A stretch of 64,000 bases of DNA from contig QYRS01000006.1 in the NCBI GenBank assembly GCA_006503535.1, positions 3,348,001 to 3,412,000 of the forward strand, given 5' to 3'. The notes below the pieces were generated by a model, which was not told the DNA's origin, ran no database searches, and saw only the letters and a program-made list of their open reading frames with translations. Positions 33,777 to 46,067 of this stretch are shown in pieces. The position numbers and the translations under genes were made by a program. Positions within the stretch are counted from its first letter, which is position 1; each line of letters begins with the position of its first letter. Source of the DNA: Arthrinium phaeospermum (lineage: Eukaryota; Ascomycota; Sordariomycetes; Amphisphaeriales; Apiosporaceae).

Positions 33777-36701
33777 TGGATGGGCATACCCTCACTCGCG
33801 CATGCCATGTCGCCTTGAGGATCCTTAAGCGAGCGGTTGCAATCGGACGTCCGCGGGTTTTTGTATGGTCTGGGATCTCATGCGATGCGATAGATTGGAT
33901 TGGAAGTTGGAAATGTGTCACGGTTTACCTAGTAGATACCCCCCTTTATTCACTCATTTCATAGCAAACAACCTCACAAGCGCACGATATTTATGTTACC
34001 TTGATGAACAAGTTTCCTCTTTTGGCCGAAGGATGCTGGGACTTTTGGTCAGTGTGATCGGGATTGATTGGTTCATGCGCGATGCGATCGGCGGACGGTC
34101 CGTGACGGACGATCTGCGACCAAAGCCAGCAAGAATCCCATTTCAGTCAAACATCGGTATCTTGGCATGTGCGTGTGCATGCATCAGGCAAGGCGTTGGC
34201 CAGTTCGTCAGTCGGCTCCAAATTTCTTACTGGTTGATGGGTGTATATCAAATATATCAAATGTGTCGGTCGCCCGCGGGCGCACGAGCAGTTGCAGTCT
34301 GTCTGTCTTCGTGTCGGTCAACTGGTTATCGAATGACTGACGGCTGCTCGATTATGGGCTGTGGTGGCTAAGCAGAGGCGGAACTGAAGCTACGATGCAC
34401 AACTCTCCTTCCGTTTCTGTTAGGTAAGATCCCACTTATATTTGTGCATGTAGATACATCAATCAGAGATATATGCACACGCATCTCGGGTTCGTTCAGG
34501 AGAAGTACAGGAAAACTGGAGTTGGCCGGACATGTTGCCGTGTTCTGGAAGTCAGGTATCGAATAAGAAAGCGGGACGCTGCCAAGAGCGAGGTGGACCG
34601 GAGGAAAACAATGCAAGAGTTGGAGACTCGATGCCTCTTTTCATTTCGTTTGCATGTGTTTCGCCAGTGCCAAACAGAAGAAATGCATCCCCGATGTTGC
34701 AGAGCATTCTTCTCCTGTGACCAACATGCCGCAAGGGCAACTTCGCAATTCGATGTTGGTTATTCTCAAAACTGTGTTGGGCGTCGGGCATTTTATTCCG
34801 ATCGATAATTTGCAAGCATTAGCACCGACAGGCCGGTGACGACTGCTCAGGTGGGGGGATATCCCCTGTTCAGTACTGTCGAGGCGCTGGGCGAACAGCC
34901 AATCTAGCGTGTTTACGTGGAACGCCCGCCGTTGTGGTAAGGTTCTTACAGTACATGCGTGCAACATGACTCCTGAATGCGAATGTGCAAGCCACTCAAC
35001 TCGTCTGCTCGCGTGCCTGCTTTAGTCATGGAACTGCTAGTGAATTCGGGAGCGTGTCAGGCTTCCCGGCAGCCACCCGAACTACTGGCTGTCTGGCCAC
35101 GCACTGCAGTCGTAATGCTATTGGCTGTTTCTCATCTTATTTTGCTTTCGGAAGTGAGCCTCTTTATTGACAGATGACATCGTGCTACATACAGTCTATC
35201 AATCTGTCGGTCACAGCTGAAACTGGAAGTTGGGTAATGTTGTTTCTTCCTTCCGCGGGTCGCCGCGCAGGCGGTTCCTTGCCGGGCAAATTTCCAAACG
35301 CAAACAATCCGAACCTGTCTGCCTGTCACTTTTTTCGCTTGCGGGAAGGTGGTCTCGTGCGTGGCTACCCGCTACAGTTGCTGCTAGACCTGCTAGCGGC
35401 GCATCGCATCGCTGATGGTGGGCCCATTTCAGATAGCGCCCAGTCTATCAGTTCGGCAGCGGAGTAGGGGTGGTCTCTGTCTCGAAAAAAAAAGTTGATG
35501 CCGGGCCCAATACCCGTACCAACAGCAATTTTCGACGATGTCCCCTTGGCATGCACAGCCCATGCGACTGTGCACAACGGCAAACTTTTCCGGGCGTTCA
35601 GACGACAAATGCTATGCTTAATCTCCATCCTTTAATGGGCGTGTCTAGGGCGTGCTGTATGTACGGACATGAGGTGAAACCCACCTACATCAGCCCAGGT
35701 ACTGTCGCACATCGAGAGAAAAGTCATGCCAGGAAGAACAAACAACGAGGCGATTTCAGCATCACCAGCCCTTTCACGATTAGGGTGGGCTATTCACTTA
35801 CCGCCAGCTCGGGCAGAGAATTTCAGTCAGATCATGCCGGAGCTTGCGACAGAAAATGGAGACTGAACTTCTCAAAGTCCGCTGGACGGACAAAGATAGA
35901 ATCCGCACCGGCACCAACTGCGATAGCTCAATGCGACCTGGACCCGAGGTACGAGGTTTTTGGCACGCAATGGCCCCAGGTTGACCGACTAGCAATGTAT
36001 CCATCATGAAAGATGTTCGATCAATATCAGGGTATCCATGCCATCTGGTGTTCTTCCCCCACAAGGGAAGAATCGTGGATGTACGCGGAAGCCGTGTACC
36101 CACCACACCATGCCAGCAGAGCTTTTGCGTGCCTGACGTCAAGACCAGCAATTACACACGGTGACAGGTTCGACGACACCACCACTCGAGGTGCCAGAAC
36201 ACTAGCCAGCGCGTCCCCTAGCACAGTATCTGGGCATGACTGCCCAGAGTATCCAGAGTATACCATGGGCTCCGCGGTGCTCTTGGCGGCCCACGTTGGT
36301 CAGCCGGTTATCCGATGACCTCTCCACTGGCCTGCCCAACATGGAGGCATCATGTAGCAAAGCATGTCGCAGCTCAATACAACCGCGGAGACCGAGCGAT
36401 TGCCATATCCAGGATGCCGGATCTCTCAAAATCTGGGGCTTTCCCTCCAACACTGCATGGTCTTTTGTGGCTTTCCATTCCTAATTGCCTTTCCGACTGA
36501 GACCCTTTTTACCGTTAACGCCGTCCCATCCAGATAGACTTCGAGTCTGTCTCACGCCTCTTTCCTGATTGCGTATCCCACCTGCTTTAGCTCGACCCCG
36601 GAACGGAAACGACCATTGCTTGATTGCTTGGAGCCAGCGGCCATAGAACTTTCTTGGGGGTATCTTTTCTCGATCTTGCTTTCGACCAGCAAACCATCAT
36701 C
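33777..36701. other. Long gene-poor spacer
   Basis: About 2.9 kb with many short unrelated frames on both strands (the longest 179 codons at 35.5-36.0 kb). None shows a domain, signal peptide or splice-consistent model. The last 150 bp are the leader of the PAP2-like gene. Nothing else is seen. Confidence 0.5.
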
Positions 36702-38135
36702 ATGGGTGTTGGAGGTCTTGCCGAACCCGTCGTGGTGGTGTCACTACTTGCCGGCGGTGTCATCGTGAACCGCAATACGAACTACAAATTGTTTGCCAAG
36801 CGCGGAGAACAACAATGGAAGGAGAAGGGCGACGACGATGAAGTACGATCCTCGAGGACATCCTCATCAGACGAGACCGCCGTCGAGGATGACGATGTCT
36901 ACTCTCCCATGACAGAAGGCCTGCTCGCAGATGACTACCTCACATCACCGGCTGCGGCGGAGCCAGTGTGGAGGAGGAGAGAGGTTGGGATCTGGAAGTA
37001 CCGGGGCAGTGTGGTTTCTCCCAATACGCGGGTTTTCAAGGATACCTTCCTAAGCCGATTGTTAATTAAGCTCCCTTTCCTCTGCGAGGTCTGGTATTGG
37101 GCTCTGATTTACTGGGTAAGTCAACAGCACCGTTCTCCAGCGCATGCGACACGGACAAGAGGTACTAACAGTGATCATCTAGGTCTATCAACTAGGTCGC
37201 GCTGTTTCGGCGCTCACTCTTGTCGAGGGAACCGTCAATGTCGCACGTCGTCACGGCCTACAAGTCGTCCACCTAGAGCAGAAACTAGGCCTCTTCCTCG
37301 AACCGGCGATCCAAAAGATCTTCCTGCCCCATACGACCCTGATGCCGTGGATCAACCGCCTCTACTCATTCATCCACATCCCGGCCACCATCTTCTTCCT
37401 CGTCTGCCTGTACTACTACTGCATTGTGCGCAACCGCGTGAATGAGCGTCAGGACGGCAAGGAAGTCGGGCAGAGTGCAGGCTCCCCCGCCGGCGCGCCC
37501 CTTTTCCAAGCCCGCCGCCGCACCATGGCCATGTGCAACCTGATCGCCTTCGTCATCTTCACGCTCTGGCCTTGCATGCCCCCTCGCCTGCTGAGCGACC
37601 CAAATGCGCAAGGTGCCGATGCCACGGAGGGCCGAACATATGGCTTCGTCGACACCGTTCACGGTGCCGACGGCGATGCCAGCTACTGGACGCAAAACAA
37701 GTTCTGCAACCAATATGGTAAGACAACCATTCCTTCTCGGTCGACATTGCCGATTTTGCTTTGGCCTAGACTAATATCCGGTTAGCTGCCATGCCCTCGC
37801 TCCACTTTGGCTACAGCCTCATGATCGGCCTGACGGTAGCCACGCTGCCCCTAAACGCGCGCCACCGCGCCACCCGCCCCGTTACCATTTCCAACATGCG
37901 ATTCCACCTGCCCTCGACGCCGCGCCTGCTCTGCCTGTTTTTCGGCTTCTTCTACCCGTTCATCATCCTCGTCGCCATCGTCTCGACCGCCAACCACTTC
38001 ATCCTCGATGCCGTCGCCGGCGCCATGGTCTGCGGCATCGCCTGGAAGGGCAACAAGTTCATGCTGAACCTGCTCCCGCTCGAGGATTACTTCTTGTGGT
38101 GTGTCCGCATCAACAAGCCGAGATCAGCATCTTAG
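36702..38135 (+). CDS. PAP2-superfamily membrane protein (Aur1/Ipt1-like)
   Basis: Exons 36702-37115, 37183-37717 and 37786-38135 give 432 aa. The N-tail has one hydrophobic segment and an acidic Ser-rich region. At least four further helices follow, from WYWALIYW to FFGFFYPFIILVAIV. The PAP2-type active-site motifs are AMPSLHFGYSL, where the third intron boundary falls just before the motif, and STANHFILDAVAGA. These match the fungal inositolphosphorylceramide synthase-like branch of PAP2 proteins, so a lipid phosphatase or phosphotransferase in an internal membrane is likely. Note that the glycosphingolipid-type hydrolase lies 2.9 kb upstream on the same strand; a link is speculative. Confidence 0.85.
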
Positions 38136-39037
38136 TCAGAGCCGATAAACGATTGATGTCTCGACCCTGAGCTTGCACGCATTGGCTGAAAGGCGCCAGG
38201 AGTAATTTTTAATATTCTTGTTTACCTAGACTTTGGCACATACCTACTTACTTACCTACTTACTTTTTCAAACGCATTGCTGTGTAGACTGGACACCGGG
38301 TATTTGCACCGGAAATAGAGCTTGGGATATGATTGGGCTGGCGTTTTTGGGGAAACGAAATGCAGTTTCATCATCACGATCATATCTTAAGCGCGGCGCT
38401 CTTGGGATATACAGAGTCACCTATAGAAGTACATCTGTGTAATGGCGACAATGATATTAACCTTCTTACTTCACCTGCTTCTTTCCGAATTGTTTTGCTG
38501 TCGCTGGATTGACCTATGCTCCTGGCTGATTGCGAATTGACATTACAACTCTCGGGACTGGGATGACCATGGCACTTCGTCCGCCGCGACCACAATGAAC
38601 TGAAAACCAATGAAGAAGGCCATCGCGGCTAGCTAGGCAACATAAGTGATGTGTAGTCCATCGCCAAATCATCGACAGCCGGAGAGATTTCCCCTTTATC
38701 TCCGCTTGGTAAACGACACTAGGGGAAGATCGTGGTGGGGCTTCAGCTATGCGCCAAACCAATCAGTTGCATATCAGCCCAAGTTACGTCATGTTCACTT
38801 GCAGCTATGCTGCACAGCATCGCCTACGTCATGGGCAGTATCTTTTCGGGCTGACTCTCGTCGGGTCACATAAAGCTGGCTTGTCACCACTCCGAGGTTT
38901 CTTGGCGACATATCCTACAATTTCAATACCAGATTACACAAATCACCACATTCACACCACGTCCTTCTTCACAGCTTACTCTCATCCAAAGAAGAAGCCA
39001 CAGAACCCTTTACACCCACACACACAACACCACCAGC
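38136..39037. other. Spacer with a CTTA/CCTA microsatellite
   Basis: The run of ACCTACTTACTT units at about 38226-38268 is a degenerate tetranucleotide repeat. The rest is the promoter and A/C-rich leader of the next small gene. Confidence 0.5.
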
Positions 39038-39427
39038 ATGACCGGCATCATCGACGACGTCAAGTCGGGCCTCAAGGGCATCCGCGGCGCCGGCGACGCC
39101 ATCCGCGGCACCGCCATGGACAAGACGGACGAGGTGTTCGACAACGACAACAACCACCCGCAGACGCAGGTGTCGCAGGCGCAGCACCGCGGCCTCGTCG
39201 AGAAGGGCAAGCAGGACATTGCGGGGACGGACCACATGGTCGCGCGGCACGAGCAGAAGCACGGCAAGCAGACGGCGACGGGGGCTGCGGCTGGTTCGGA
39301 ACCCGTCTCCGCCTCTTCCACTGCGAACTCTACGGCGGCCGGGGCTGCGCCGTCGACGACGACAGGGACGGGGGTTGGAGGTGCTACGGAGACGGGAACG
39401 ACGGGGGCGAACCCGCATGTGGTTTGA
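39038..39427 (+). CDS. Small hydrophilic Gly/Ala/Thr-rich protein
   Basis: A 129-aa single-exon frame. Residues 1-75 are conserved-looking (MTGIIDDVKSGLKGIRGAGDAIRG, then a His/Gln/Lys-rich segment with HGKQ). The C-terminal 50 residues are low-complexity Ala/Thr/Gly/Ser. There are no Cys or membrane segments. Very high GC at third positions and an A/C-rich leader ending CACCAGC before the ATG suggest strong expression. The general type resembles small stress-induced CsbD/LEA-like proteins. It shares style, not clear sequence, with the 68-aa protein at 23.2 kb. Confidence 0.65.
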   Translation: MTGIIDDVKSGLKGIRGAGDAIRGTAMDKTDEVFDNDNNHPQTQVSQAQHRGLVEKGKQDIAGTDHMVARHEQKHGKQTATGAAAGSEPVSASSTANSTAAGAAPSTTTGTGVGGATETGTTGANPHVV

Positions 39428-39836
39428 GGAGGAAGTTACCTTCGGACAGCAAGGGATAGCGGATTTTCATGATTAACGATCGGAATTGGATATTTTCACA
39501 TCATCACATAATGACTTTGACACAATGCTATGACTATGTTCGTCGTATTAGCTGGCATTTGAATTGGTAGGTTCGAACATGTCCTACTTCCGGTTCCAAT
39601 GTCGTGTTACGTCTATGGTTTATTGTTGATCTACTCGCGCTGTAGACTGATTCACCACCCTAAGATACGCTTGTTGAAAGTCAGGCAGGTGATGAACGAT
39701 TACATTGTATGTATGTCTACCTGTAGCTCGCCTCCCAACATAGCCATCTTTCTTCTGTCACCCTTCCAAATACCTTACACGCCATATGCTCTTTGCTTGG
39801 CCGCAGCCACCCAGCTCGCTGCTACGTGATTGATAA
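39428..39836. other. Spacer between convergent genes
   Basis: Shared 3' flank of the plus-strand small gene and the minus-strand coiled-coil gene. No feature seen. Confidence 0.5.
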
Positions 39837-40682
39837 TTAGTCCTCCACATCCCGCATAACATCCTTAGCGACGTCCTGGATCACATCCACAGCACGTTTC
39901 AGATCGTCAGCCTGGCCATTGGCCTTTCTCAACTTGCTGCGAAGTGAAGCCAGCTCCTTATCCTTTTCCTCGATGGTCTCACAGAGCCGCTTTGCAGTGC
40001 GGTCGCTAGCCATCCTCGCATCCCTCATCTCTCGCTTGTGTTCGGCAGTCCGCAGCTCCAGGTCGTCGTCGGCCTCCATCAGCTGGACTTGCAACTCGTC
40101 CAGCTTGGCGTGAAGGCCATCGTTGGCAAGCGAGGTCTCCTTGTGCTTCTCCTTCTCGTCTTTCAGAAGCTTAGCGGATTTCTTGACCTGTTGGACGAAG
40201 TGCTCAGACATGCCTTTCTGATACTCCAACTGCCGCTGGAGTTCCACCACTTGACCGGACGGGGCGCCTCCATCGGTGCTGGTGCCAAAGGCACCGGTTA
40301 CGAGACTGGCGACTCTCATGCCAATGTCACCCATGGCCGCGCTCATGCCGTCCCGCTCTGGCGCTTCTGGTGATGGCCCAGCGCCAAGATCTGGGCTCTG
40401 CTCATGGGCGAACGCTTCCTCGAATGGTCGTTTGCGCGGGACTGAGAGGTCTGCAGCGTCTGGGCTGGCAGACGGCGTGATCTTGATGTTGGGCAGTTCA
40501 TCTTCGATATCACTCATGGTCTCTGCTGTTGAAGGTGGCATCGTGGTAGGTACCTTCAACCAGGAGGGTTTGAATGATCTTGGTCTCTTCCTGCCAGGCG
40601 CCATGGTGACCTTGCCGAGAGGTTGATGGGTGGTGTTTGGGGGTTCAGCATGGAAATTGGAGGATTTGTGACCGACCTCCAT
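39837..40682 (-). CDS. Coiled-coil protein, probably nuclear
   Basis: A 281-aa single-exon frame. A basic motif (GRKRPRSFK at about 30-38) and PRKRPFEE at about 82-89 are candidate nuclear signals. From about 145 to 275 the sequence is a charged heptad-like coiled coil (for example VVELQRQLEYQKG and CETIEEKDKELASLRSKLRKA). An internal ATG at 40604 (MAPGRKRPRS) may be the true start, because the first 26 residues look like leader translation. No known family recognised; a DNA- or chromatin-associated structural role is only suggested by composition. Confidence 0.65.
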   Translation of the reverse strand: MEVGHKSSNFHAEPPNTTHQPLGKVTMAPGRKRPRSFKPSWLKVPTTMPPSTAETMSDIEDELPNIKITPSASPDAADLSVPRKRPFEEAFAHEQSPDLGAGPSPEAPERDGMSAAMGDIGMRVASLVTGAFGTSTDGGAPSGQVVELQRQLEYQKGMSEHFVQQVKKSAKLLKDEKEKHKETSLANDGLHAKLDELQVQLMEADDDLELRTAEHKREMRDARMASDRTAKRLCETIEEKDKELASLRSKLRKANGQADDLKRAVDVIQDVAKDVMRDVED

Positions 40683-42172
40683 CCATTGAGTAGGTAGGTA
40701 TTCAAGTTGGAAGTCGCGGACCAGGCGCTACCGCAGAGGACCAATAAGATACAGTGTACGACCCAGCTGATTTCCAATTCGATAACGAAAGAAAGGGAAG
40801 TAGCGCAGCGTGACTGACAGCCATTACGTCAACCTCGTAACAATTAAGTCCACTGGCAGAACATTCGGAAGGTGCAGATTACGCCAGGCATCCACGTGTT
40901 GTCACATAACACTTCTGCCTACAGATACATCAATTTTGAGGAGCGATATTATGCAACTTGTGCTTCTCCACGGATTAAGAGTTCCAATGGATTTGTCGGT
41001 CTCAAGCCAAATATAGACACGTCGTTATCGGTGCAGTGGAAAGTTGTAATTTTGAGTAGGTAGATTTTGTCAAAGATCGACGGAATCGCATTGCGACTTG
41101 ACACACCAGCTCTTTGTTCTTGTCCGGTCTCTTATCATTGGCGCAAAAGCTATCATATCTAACACTGCGAGCTACTCCGACCTGCTTGAAACGGTTCAGA
41201 CCGAATATGGGTATCTAAGTTTGTATGTTCTGCCCTGGGCAAACATGATGCACCGAACGCTCAAGTTACTATCATGGCTATTCCGAGTAACACCTACACT
41301 CTCTAGTCGGTCTTACTGGCCATGTATAGAAGTCTTTTTGTCTACCTAGTCATCCTGGCTGCTGTCACTTACGAGGCATTCAGATTGATAAATACTTCCG
41401 AACCCATAGCAGCCTCTCTGTTCCCGATTTACTTGCTTGCCTTCTAATTTGTAATGATCAAATACTTCCTAAACAGTCGCTGGTCTTATACAAAGATGCT
41501 TCCGTAGGAAGTGTGCATGCGTAGGGGAAAAAACACCGCTTCACGGAACTTGCCGGCGCTTAACCCCCTGAATGCGGCCCTTGTCATCGATAGCTTCTTC
41601 AATGGATGTCAGCCAGCCACAAGCAACCATCCTCGACCCCACAACGGGGAGACCTGTACATATCCCTTTCTTAGTAAGGCATAGCGAAAGGGCCAATTGC
41701 AATGGAAGAGATTTCTTTTATCAGATCAAAGCTAGCTGAACACACGTGGTGCGGATATCGGAGCAGAGTCCGGGGCGCCGACCAAATCCTGACAAGCGCC
41801 TCCAACCCCACAGGCGATGACACATTACGCGAACTCGAGGTCCCACTGCCAAGCACGTTTAGCACCGGTCACGATGCTCTTTAGGCATAGTCGGAGTGCG
41901 TGCCCGGTATCTGATCGTACGTTATCTAATCAATCAAATCTTTTCTTCATGCTTGACCCCAGCATGAACCCTTGGAGGGTCCCGATGCTCGGGGTTGCCA
42001 CGGCTCGTGTCCAAGGTTCGTGACCTGGTCGGCCAAGACAGGAGATCGGCATAGCAGGCGGGCAGAGATCAAAAAGGCAGCCGGGCCCTCCTCGAATCAT
42101 GCATGCTTGGTTATCAATCTCCCTGCCTCCCTCCTCAGCTCGATCATTTTGGGTCACGGAAGCACCAGCGCA
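40683..42172. other. Spacer
   Basis: About 1.5 kb between divergently transcribed genes. Only short frames; no repeat or RNA supported. Confidence 0.5.
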
Positions 42173-44253
42173 ATGTCGAACGAAGAAAAGCTCGCACCGG
42201 CGGACACCACGGGCGGTATGTGACCCAACTCACGATTCGAACGATGGAGATCAATTGCTAATCGAGTTCGCACCGTAGCAGCCCCGGCCCTCGATAGAGT
42301 CTCTTCGGTCAAGAGCAAAGAGGAAGCCAAGCTGGTTCGGAAGTTGGGTACGTCGCCCATTGACCACCCGTATGACGGGCAAATCCATTTGAGCGATTGT
42401 GCTGACACTTGACAGACTTCTTCATTTTGGTACTGCTCCTGGCCCTCACCGACGTTTGTCGGGTGCGCTATGACTAATAAAGGGACCGCATACAGACCTA
42501 CGCTTGCTTCAGCTACTTCTTCAACTACCTGGGTAAGCGCCTACCGGATCGCAACCGACTATGTTAGTGCGCAGCTAACCTGGCCACCGAACAGATCGAG
42601 CAGCCTTCGCCAATGCCTACGTACGAACACCGCTTCCACCAACCCTCGATTATCTACCCCCAACTGACGTTTCCCATCTCAGGTCGCTGGACTGAAGGAG
42701 TCGCTAGACCTCACCGGAGCCGACTACAATGTCCTCCTGTCCCTCGCAACCGCTGGGTGAGTCGGCCCCTCCGCAATCCGCTCTCCAACACGACTAACCA
42801 AGCCGCCTTCCACATACAGCCTCCTGATCGGCCAGATCCCCAATAGCATCATCATCCAAAAGGTCCCACCGCGCATATGGTTTCCCTCTATGGTGCTCCT
42901 CTGGGCAGGCCTCACCATGGCCAGCGCTGCCTGCAAGACCTACAGCCAACTATGTGCCGTGAGATTCCTCATGGGTTTTGCTGAAGCAAGCACCTACGCA
43001 GGCAACATCTACGTCATGGGGTCATGGTAGTATGTATCCACTCACTGCTCGGATGTGCCAATACACCCACGCTGACTTCTGCCCTCACTCGCTGTAGCAA
43101 GACCAGTGAGATCGCCAAGCGGACCGCCATGTTCACGGTTTCGGGCCAGGTGGGCGTCATGTTTGCTGGCGCCATGATGGCCGCCATCTACACGACCATG
43201 GACGGACACAGCGGCCTGGCCGGTTGGCAATGGGTATTCCTGATCGACGGCATCATCACCTGCCCGATCGCACTGTTCGGTTTCCTTTACTTTCCCGATC
43301 TACCCGAGACGACGCGCGCGCCGTACCTGAATCAGACGGAACGTAACCTGGCCCTTGATCGCTTGCCACCGAAGAGCGAAGACGGACATAACAGTAAGTT
43401 GGGCCGCGCCAGATCGCGTTGACGATGCCGACTAACCTCGACCTTTAGTCCAAGTATGGAGCCTCACCAAGCGCGTCCTGGGCCAGCCCACTATCTACAT
43501 CTGCTGCGTCTTCTCGCTGCTTAGCGCGGCACTGCAGGCTATCCCCACGCAGAACTTGATGCTGCTGTACCTCAAGAACCAGCAGAAGGCGCGCCACTAC
43601 ACGCAAGCCCAGGTCAACACGCTACCGCTCGGCGTGCAGGCCATGGGAATCGTCTCCGAGCTGGGTGCTTCTTTCGTCATCGACCGGTTCCCGCGGCACC
43701 GCGTCTCCGTGGGCCTGGCACTTTGCGCGCTGCAGGCCATAGGCGCCATCGTGCTGCTGATCCCAACTATGACGCTCGCGGGCAACTTCGCTGCCTTCTA
43801 CCTCGCGGCGACGGCCTACAGCATCAATCCGCTGCTGTACGGTTGGATCAATGTCATCGTGGCCCGCGGTGGCGACGATGCGGCGCGGTCCGTCGTAATT
43901 GCCTCTATGGTTGCCAGCGGTTTCCTGCTCTGGACCTTCTGGGGTATAGCGCTGTACCCCGCTGACGACGCGCCCTACTGGCGGAATGGATATATCGCGC
44001 TGCTGTGCATTATCGTGGCGCTGGGGTGCTGGTTGTTCGTTGTCCGATGGGTGAGTCTGACGTCTTCGTCTCTTCATTTCAGTCACATTGCTAATGCCTG
44101 CTTTAGCTTGATGGATACACGGCGAGAAAGTATGGCACGGCGGAAGAACCGATCGTTGCTCGGGATAGCGCAGGAGTTCAGGAGGTGAAAGGAGCAGCGG
44201 ACGAAGAAACCAGAAATGATAAACAGGCCAACACTGACGCCAGAGCGATCTGA
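42173..44253 (+). CDS. MFS transporter, anion:cation symporter (Dal5/allantoate permease-like)
   Basis: Ten exons fit in phase: 42173-42215, 42279-42347, 42416-42453, 42496-42532, 42595-42620, 42683-42756, 42820-43029, 43098-43393, 43449-44050 and 44107-44253 (513 aa). Exons 3-5 are only 38, 37 and 26 nt and the intron between exons 3 and 4 is 42 nt. The spliced protein has about 12 helices with ACS-family marks: YLDRAAFANAYVAGL in the first loop region, GSWYKTSEIAKR after helix 4, and WQWVFLIDGI around helix 6. It should import an organic anion such as allantoate, a vitamin or a dipeptide at the plasma membrane; the substrate is not readable. The C-tail is polar and acidic. Confidence 0.85.
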
Positions 44254-46067
44254 TCCGCCTAGCGGCATGGCAGGGGGTGGCTTTGCACGGGAAGTGACCT
44301 ATGATGTAGGGGTAACAGGCACGCGCGAAGATATACGCACCTTTGCTCGACCAGAAAGAAGGTGCTCTCGCGTCACCTCTGCATGTGTCTCCACTCATCG
44401 ATATCCCATTTCCAAGCATCTTTCGAACTGGATTACATGTCTGGCATGGAAATTATGTTTCTGAAGGGTATCAATAAAACAGCACCGATGTTGGAACTCA
44501 CCGCAACGGATCTTCTCAGAAAAGGGGGACGATTTGAAGACACGCCTTGGTTTGGCTCGGCTGCTTCTGGGGTTGGGTGTAACTCCTGGGGAAAGTCGGC
44601 GTTAAGCCCAAGCTCAACAGCCTACCTAGCATGACACCGCTGTCCCAACCAGCCTCCGAGAACATCAATCGTAAACCACGCTACTTTCACAATATTCACA
44701 GCCGCAGCCGCATCGCAGTGGTGCATTGAGCAGTTTGGATCTAGCAGGCGGCAGCATCTATCTGGAGTCTGGGGAGTGTGAAGATGGTAATGACGATTGG
44801 AATGACACTTGCTTCCAAACGGGCCTAATGTTGGCCTGAAACGCCATTTCTTGCACGCGCAACACCAACTCCGACTTCCACCAGCCACACGATGCAACTT
44901 GGATAACTACCAGAATACTGCAGTATAACGGCTGAATAAGATATACCTCATATCAAAATAGAACCCGAGTATCACAATCTGCCGGTTGTTGTTGGTGATG
45001 CGCATGCAGTTGGCCGTCGCAGAGTGAAGTAAGTTGCGCGAAATCAGACCCGAGCTGCAGTTGTTTGGGGGGGCTGATGTGGGGTTTAACGCCCTACCGA
45101 TTCGCCAAGTTTGGACCCTACCGGACCAAACATCATGGACTCGTCCCAACTTTTGCAGCTTCAAGGCACGTCTGATGTCTGTTCCCGCCCGACAAATCTC
45201 TCCCCAGAGCTTGGCTCGAATCTTTGATCGCGCCGCGGCTCATCATCAGTATCTTCAAATCGAAATGGCCATTTGAAACTCGCATGGTAGGGGGAGCGTG
45301 GACCAACCTGGGTTTGTCCCAAAATCGGCTGGTGCCAATCGAGACCATGTCCCTATTTCCAGACACTCCTCAAACACTAGGCGACATGGGTCCGGTTGGT
45401 TGATCAGCAACCAGTAGATCCGGGACGAACGCGATCGCCATATATCTGTCATATAGGTAGCTCAGATGACTTGCCTATTGTACTGTATGCCTGTCAGGTT
45501 TGCGACATAGGGAGATCCCTGATGAAAAAGGAAAGAGAGGGCCATTCAAACATCGCGAATGGCCGCCGCGCGCAAGGGCCGCACTTCCCTTTCTCAGTGC
45601 CCCATGCCGGTCTCTCTGGCAGGGGTTTCAAACAACGACGAGAGCCTCCACCACCACACACACACATGTTGGGCAGCGCCTCCCACCCCTCCCCCTAGTT
45701 CATTCATGCTTAAGGCATGGCGAACTCTCGTCCCTTCTTCATATTGTTTTCATTTATTCCAGACTACCTAATTCATAACCTTATGTACTCTGATGCTGGC
45801 CAAGTCAATCTGCCATCTCGTCGGCCTTTAATCGCCTCTTCCCATCTCACCGTCGTCGCTCTTTTGGACGAAGGCTACATTTCACCAACCAAGGGAATCA
45901 TGTGCTGATCGAACGAATCATTCGCAAATAACATCGGTCGAAATTCGGAAAGAATCGACTTTCAGCTACCGGCTTCTTCTTGTCATATACTAGGGTCCCT
46001 CCTTCATCGATACCTGTCGCATTACTTAGTCTCTTAGGCCATCTTCCTCACAGACTCAACCGTCGCC
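44254..46067. other. Spacer
   Basis: About 1.8 kb. No supported gene. The last 100 bp resemble a pyrimidine-rich leader for the wall protein gene. Confidence 0.5.

Noticed and set aside
35470..36009. 179-codon plus-strand frame in a long spacer
   Set aside because: Random-like composition and no recognisable feature.
36702..44253. A metabolic gene cluster spanning the PAP2-like, coiled-coil and MFS genes
   Set aside because: No backbone synthase (PKS, NRPS, terpene) and mixed strands; ordinary neighbours.
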